From: Paenibacillus senegalimassiliensis
Lineage (GTDB): Bacteria > Bacillota > Bacilli > Paenibacillales > Paenibacillaceae
Length of the DNA stretch: 64,000 nt
NCBI RefSeq assembly: GCF_001486585.1
Contig: NZ_LN909041.1
Coordinates: forward strand, 64,501-128,500
Direction of reading: 5' to 3'
Part shown: positions 62,014-64,000 of the stretch, piece after piece
Layout: the number at the start of each line of letters is the position of its first letter
Position numbering within the stretch: the first letter of the stretch is position 1
The notes under the pieces: model-generated
What the model was told of the DNA's origin: nothing
The model's input: only the letters and a program-made list of their open reading frames with translations
Databases searched by the model: none
Program-made: the position numbers and the translations under genes

Positions 62014-62419
62014 TGTCCTGGTCGCCTCCTTTGCCTCGCAACACAGCGATAGCCCGTTGCAGCACTGGAGGAATTGGGGCCCCGAGTCGGCCTGCATTCT
62101 CCAACAAACTCAGTAACTCATTGGAAAGGTAGAAGAAGATAGCAGCATCCCGGAATAGGTGCGCATCTCCCAACGCTGTATCTACCAAATGCGCGACGGC
62201 CACAATGGCTAGAATCATCACCTTACGAGCTATGCCCCATGTCCCAATACGGCTGCTGAGCTTGCCTTCATATCCTGCCGCAACCACTCCCGAAATGTAG
62301 TCGAATACGATGAAAGCCAGTAGAATACTGAGCAGCGGCGACCAACCTCCAAATAAAAATCCTGCCAAAATGCTGAATGTTGGAATAATTGCTCTGTACA
62401 CGTTATCCAATATAATCAT
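61982..62419 (-). CDS. Phage holin, toxin secretion/phage lysis family
   Basis: A 145-residue protein with three membrane segments (IIPTFSILAGFLFGGWSPLL, SILLAFIVFDYISGVVAAG, VMILAIVAVAHLVDTAL) and the family motif FDYISGVVAAGYEGKLSSRIG. It opens the membrane so the endolysin can reach the wall. AGAGG lies directly against the ATG, so the in-frame TTG three codons on (62410) could be the true start. It overlaps the endolysin gene. Confidence 0.93.
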   Translation of the reverse strand: MIILDNVYRAIIPTFSILAGFLFGGWSPLLSILLAFIVFDYISGVVAAGYEGKLSSRIGTWGIARKVMILAIVAVAHLVDTALGDAHLFRDAAIFFYLSNELLSLLENAGRLGAPIPPVLQRAIAVLRGKGGDQDNDADTGLRKG

Positions 62420-62475
62420 CCTCTCAATTTAATATAATTCTCCCGGGATCGGCTCCAGGGGTATAAAAAATACGC

Positions 62476-62661
62476 CTATTCGGCGTTTGGTGTGTTCTTG
62501 TTATTTAACTCAGCTTCTATGCTCCTGCCCAGGGCGGCATGAACCTTTTTCATAAATTCTACTTCTGCACCTGGGTGATAAGCCATTGCCACGGAGATAA
62601 CCCCGCATACATCATTGACCGTAGGTTCAATTAATAGTTCGATTTTTGGTGTCGCCTTCAC
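62476..62661 (-). CDS. Small phage protein of unknown function
   Basis: About 61 residues (MKATPKIELLIEPTVNDVCG). The start is taken as the GTG at 62661, because GGAGG lies seven bases before it; two in-frame ATGs overlap or abut that site. It sits directly before the holin gene, where Paenibacillus and Bacillus phages often carry XkdX- or BhlA-like small genes, but I recognise no family. There is no membrane segment. Confidence 0.7.
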   Translation of the reverse strand: MKATPKIELLIEPTVNDVCGVISVAMAYHPGAEVEFMKKVHAALGRSIEAELNNKNTPNAE

Positions 62662-62682
62662 GTACATTCCTCCCATAATAAA

Positions 62683-62704
62683 AACCCCACCGAGTGGAGG
62701 GGTT
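62683..62704 (-). terminator. Terminator in the phage late region
   Basis: AACCCC and GGGGTT pair around a ten-base loop, followed by TTTTT on the minus strand, between the 180-residue gene and the small gene. Confidence 0.75.
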
Positions 62705-62719
62705 GGTTAATGTTGTTTC

Positions 62720-63262
62720 TTACTCAAATTCTTTCAACGCTTCATTGATTCTCCGCAGTTGTTCCGTGCTCTTCTCCTTGCTCTCTGCAATTTCCTTATC
62801 GTTAGCCTCTTTTAGTTTTTTGGCGTTTTCGTTCATGCCTGATTCTATAAGAGAATCATACCTTTTTTTATTTTTTTCTTCCGTTTCAGGGATAGTTACA
62901 TTCAGGCGATTTTCCGTCTTTTGTTTGATCTTCAATAACTCTTCTTTCGTGTATTCATTGCCTTCAAACATAGCCTTTTCACCCTCTTGTACGGTAGAAT
63001 TTATATAAATCGTGTTTCCCTCCACCTTTAAATTGGCATCTAAAGCGTTGGATAAGGCCCTAACCGGAGCATTCGTCGTTCCTTGGATAACAGCCCCTTT
63101 AGTTTGAAGGGCTTCTCCATTGACGACGACATTCATTTCTCCCGTTACTTTTTTTCCAATCAAACTTTGAACTTCGGCAAACGCAACATCACTGGAAATG
63201 GTAACAAAAATTCCAAGAATGAAGCCGCCAATGATATAAGACCACTTTTTCAAAAATATCAC
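62720..63262 (-). CDS. Secreted protein with copper-amine-oxidase N-terminal-like domain
   Basis: The 180-residue protein has a signal peptide (LKKWSYIIGGFILGIFVTIS, cleavage near AFA). A beta domain follows, like the N-terminal domain of copper amine oxidase/stalk proteins (VVNGEALQTKGAVIQGTTNAP, VRALSNALDANLKVEGNTIYI), then a highly charged coiled-coil tail (Lys/Glu-rich, residues 95-180). It has no enzyme part. In a prophage late region it could alter the lysogen's surface, that is, be a lysogenic conversion gene, or assist lysis. It has its own terminator. Confidence 0.75.
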   Translation of the reverse strand: MIFLKKWSYIIGGFILGIFVTISSDVAFAEVQSLIGKKVTGEMNVVVNGEALQTKGAVIQGTTNAPVRALSNALDANLKVEGNTIYINSTVQEGEKAMFEGNEYTKEELLKIKQKTENRLNVTIPETEEKNKKRYDSLIESGMNENAKKLKEANDKEIAESKEKSTEQLRRINEALKEFE

Positions 63263-63320
63263 CTCATCGATATAATATATTGTAAGTATATCCTAGGTCA
63301 TATTATAGGTAAATGTTTCT

Positions 63321-64000
63321 TTATAATCCAATTACATTCGCTCCCGAGAAATCTACAGTGCCATTGAATTTTACAGTTCCTCCCCCATCGAAAAGAGCAT
63401 CTCCTTGAACAAGTATTCCTCCATACCCACGCAGGAACAATTCATTATCCGCAATAACGTGCATCCCGCCTGATATTGAATAAACCTGACCTTCCGATTG
63501 TCCGTTCGGTCCCCAATACACAAATCCCCCCATACCAGCACCAGTGTTGTACCCAAGCGTAACTCGCTCCCGATTCGCGCTATCAAAGGACCTGAAACTA
63601 TAATCGTCCATTTCTATGCGTCTTCCGTTGGCTGCCGTTCGAATTAGGGCCCCTGTTACTATCCCGCCTTCAATCTCCGCTCCCTCAATATAGGAACCGT
63701 AGATCCGCCCCCCATTAATTACAGACGCGCTAATCTCGCCCGAAAACTCCGCTCCTACGGCCACCATGTGTCCCGATTCATCAACTGAAAAATTATTGCC
63801 TATTTCAATGCTACCGCCGACAAACTTGCTGGCTGTTACGATCCCAGTAAATTCATATTCACCGTTAATGGGGTCAAAATATAGGGCATCCTCATAGCTA
63901 CCAGAGCCATCCCCCTTTTGCATACGAAATTCATCCGCATTCCACTTGGATCGGGCTAACTTGTCGTATCGTTCAATGACAATTCCCTCATCCGGGCCGA
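63321..64000 (-). CDS. Phage tail-tip/minor structural protein, C-terminal part
   Basis: The reading frame is open to the window edge, so only the C-terminal 226 residues or so are seen. They include SKWNADEFRMQKGDGSGSYE, then TGIVTASKFVGGSIEIGNNF, a run of short pentapeptide-like beta repeats (GGRIYGSYIEGAEIEGGIVTG), and DDYSFRSFDSANRERVTLG. This is the typical end of siphophage tail endopeptidase/minor structural proteins that contact the host surface. The internal ATG at 63923 is not taken as the start. Confidence 0.85.
   Translation of the reverse strand, partial: GPDEGIVIERYDKLARSKWNADEFRMQKGDGSGSYEDALYFDPINGEYEFTGIVTASKFVGGSIEIGNNFSVDESGHMVAVGAEFSGEISASVINGGRIYGSYIEGAEIEGGIVTGALIRTAANGRRIEMDDYSFRSFDSANRERVTLGYNTGAGMGGFVYWGPNGQSEGQVYSISGGMHVIADNELFLRGYGGILVQGDALFDGGGTVKFNGTVDFSGANVIGL

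Overview
The window looks like chromosome of a Paenibacillus-type Firmicute. The evidence is a core block in the Bacillales order sigW-rsiW-cdaA-cdaR-glmM-glmS, a glmS ribozyme, a SigW-type promoter, sigma-A promoters with AGGAGG ribosome binding sites, frequent TTG/GTG starts, and a secreted GH26-X2-X2-CBM3 mannanase. Species is not claimed.

Layout. (1) 0.1-6.7 kb, minus strand: a sugar-type ABC importer (two permeases and a binding lipoprotein, no ATPase), an inositol-monophosphatase-family enzyme, a GntR/UTRA regulator and a secreted PI-PLC-like protein with six C-terminal repeats. A DUF4127 gene diverges from it. (2) 8.7-32.9 kb: a large biosynthetic gene cluster. Sixteen minus-strand genes (24.4 to 8.7 kb) run from one divergent promoter region: FAD monooxygenase, small membrane protein, fused ketosynthase/chain-length-factor, ACP, CrtI-like oxidoreductase, FabG, degenerate SDR, KASIII, FkbH-type glyceryl-ACP synthase, second ACP, E2-type acyltransferase, second CrtI-like oxidoreductase, PaaG-type isomerase, FabZ-like dehydratase, AcpS and MBL hydrolase. 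Around it lie a GT1 glycosyltransferase, a TetR regulator with an MBL hydrolase, NDP-sugar genes (rmlA, rmlB and an rmlB-like paralogue), a membrane protein and a DHA2 exporter. (3) 33-37.6 kb: hxlAB with divergent hxlR (formaldehyde fixation), a two-P-loop ATPase, a HAD phosphatase and a LacI regulator. (4) 37.9-46.7 kb: carbohydrate use, with the mannanase, a GHL6-type hydrolase-like protein and a galactonate-type pathway (dehydratase, aldolase, kinase) with its divergent GntR regulator. A decayed iron-siderophore uptake locus lies between the two hydrolases. (5) 46.8-49.4 kb: a small XRE regulator/membrane protein pair behind four 23-bp promoter repeats, and a large protein of unknown function. 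(6) 49.6-60.4 kb: core genes for amino-sugar synthesis, c-di-AMP, envelope stress and PEP carboxylase. (7) 60.84 kb to the end: the left end of a prophage integrated in a tRNA-Gly gene, marked by a truncated tRNA copy and then lysis and tail genes.

How the cluster may work (inference). FkbH, the small ACP, KASIII and the E2-type acyltransferase are the set that makes glycerate-derived tetronates such as agglomerin and RK-682. Here they sit among a discrete, iterative, reducing type II PKS or fatty-acid-like chain builder and two CrtI-like flavoproteins. A tetronate-capped, probably unsaturated acyl chain that is oxidised, glycosylated and exported is the simplest reading. I do not recognise a described cluster with this exact composition. 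This is the best candidate in the window for an undescribed system.
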